Shown here piece by piece: positions 63,891 through 64,000 of a DNA stretch of 64,000 bases. The position numbers were made by a program, and so were the translations under genes. The notes beneath the pieces were generated by a model. It saw only the letters and a program-made list of their open reading frames with translations, was not told the DNA's origin and did not search any database. The DNA is from Candidatus Methylomirabilis sp. (GTDB lineage: Bacteria > Muiribacteriota > Ozemobacteria > Ozemobacterales > Ozemobacteraceae). Each line of letters opens with the position of its first letter. Positions within the stretch are counted from its first letter, which is position 1. The stretch covers positions 22,483 through 86,482 of the forward strand of contig DYKG01000010.1 in assembly GCA_020722725.1 (NCBI GenBank). Reading direction: 5' to 3'.

Positions 63891-64000
63891 TTACGTCCCA
63901 TCCCTGATTTCGTTGCCCTTCAATTTCAACAGCTCATCGTCCAGTCCATAGCGAACCACGTCGATCCGGTCGCTACGCCGGGATACAAAGTCACCGGTCA
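63891..64000 (-). CDS. C-terminal end of an unidentified gene (runs off the right edge)
   Basis: A minus-strand frame open from the window edge to a TAA at 63891 gives FVSRRSDRIDVVRYGLDDEL and a short tail. The composition is protein-like. It is too short to identify, and it may be a real C-terminus or part of the IS remnant region. Confidence 0.3.
   Translation of the reverse strand, partial: TGDFVSRRSDRIDVVRYGLDDELLKLKGNEIRDGT

Noticed and set aside
1-64000. tRNA, rRNA or CRISPR features
   Set aside because: I saw no tRNA T-loop context with a matching cloverleaf, no rRNA-like stretch and no regularly spaced direct repeats; a covariance search would be needed to exclude a missed tRNA.

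Overview
The window reads as a mid-GC chromosomal stretch of a diderm, at least facultatively anaerobic bacterium. Outer-membrane barrel and lipoprotein genes argue for a diderm, and a complete class III (oxygen-sensitive) ribonucleotide reductase pair, nrdD-nrdG, argues for anaerobic growth. I cannot assign a taxon with confidence. The mix (ComEC/ComEA, TPR-rich and peptidase-MA-like proteins, OleABCD, TP0108-type phosphofructokinase) would fit a poorly cultured lineage; a Riflebacteria-like candidate phylum is a guess, not a result. I saw no rRNA, tRNA or CRISPR array.

Layout. 1-2288 (minus) is a gene running off the left edge and missing from the ORF track: a secreted gamma-glutamyltransferase fused to a transglutaminase-like domain, behind a strong promoter with a palindromic operator. 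2.3-8.8 kb holds an HD phosphohydrolase, a large Ig-like/beta-propeller lipoprotein and remnants of signalling genes, including a class III cyclase reduced to its ends. 8.8-21 kb is a plus-strand housekeeping and envelope run: dnaE (possibly leaderless), an outer-membrane protein with a degenerate peptidase domain, a phosphodiester glycosidase, a YgiQ-type radical SAM enzyme, a GNAT and a nucleotidyltransferase/phosphomannomutase-like fusion. 21-28.4 kb has an amidohydrolase, an ATP-grasp/GT2 pair and a cNMP-binding/MinD/TPR fusion. 28.4-36 kb is a DNA-uptake cluster: a degenerate peptidase, a tiny membrane protein, comEC (whose own metallo-beta-lactamase domain has lost its metal motif), a comEA-like gene, a stand-alone intact MBL protein and a DHH phosphoesterase, followed by a frameshifted gene. 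36-46 kb holds nrdDG, a GT4, pfk, an inositol monophosphatase, a deleted nhaC and an MMPL/RND exporter.

The most interesting part is 46.0-63.7 kb on the minus strand. About ten open genes run head to tail, most with overlaps or gaps of a few bases, behind one good promoter: OleA, OleB, OleC, OleD (long-chain olefin synthesis), an N-terminally truncated PP-loop protein, a UbiA-family prenyltransferase, a phosphatidylserine-decarboxylase-like enzyme, a BtaA-like 3-amino-3-carboxypropyl transferase, a PEP-synthase/rifampicin-phosphotransferase-like enzyme, a class III aminotransferase fused to a cyanobacterial-type acyl-ACP reductase, and a second phosphotransferase fused to a GNAT-like domain. 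The parts could activate and condense acyl chains, make a fatty aldehyde and transaminate it to a fatty amine, add an aminocarboxypropyl head group and decarboxylate it. I propose this as an undescribed amino-lipid/olefin pathway. The domain calls are well supported; the pathway is inference.

Several genes are broken (cyclase, nhaC, the 35.4 kb gene, PP-loop fragment, an IS630 transposase tail), mostly by internal deletions or paired frameshifts. That points to ongoing gene decay or to assembly errors, to be resolved by reads.
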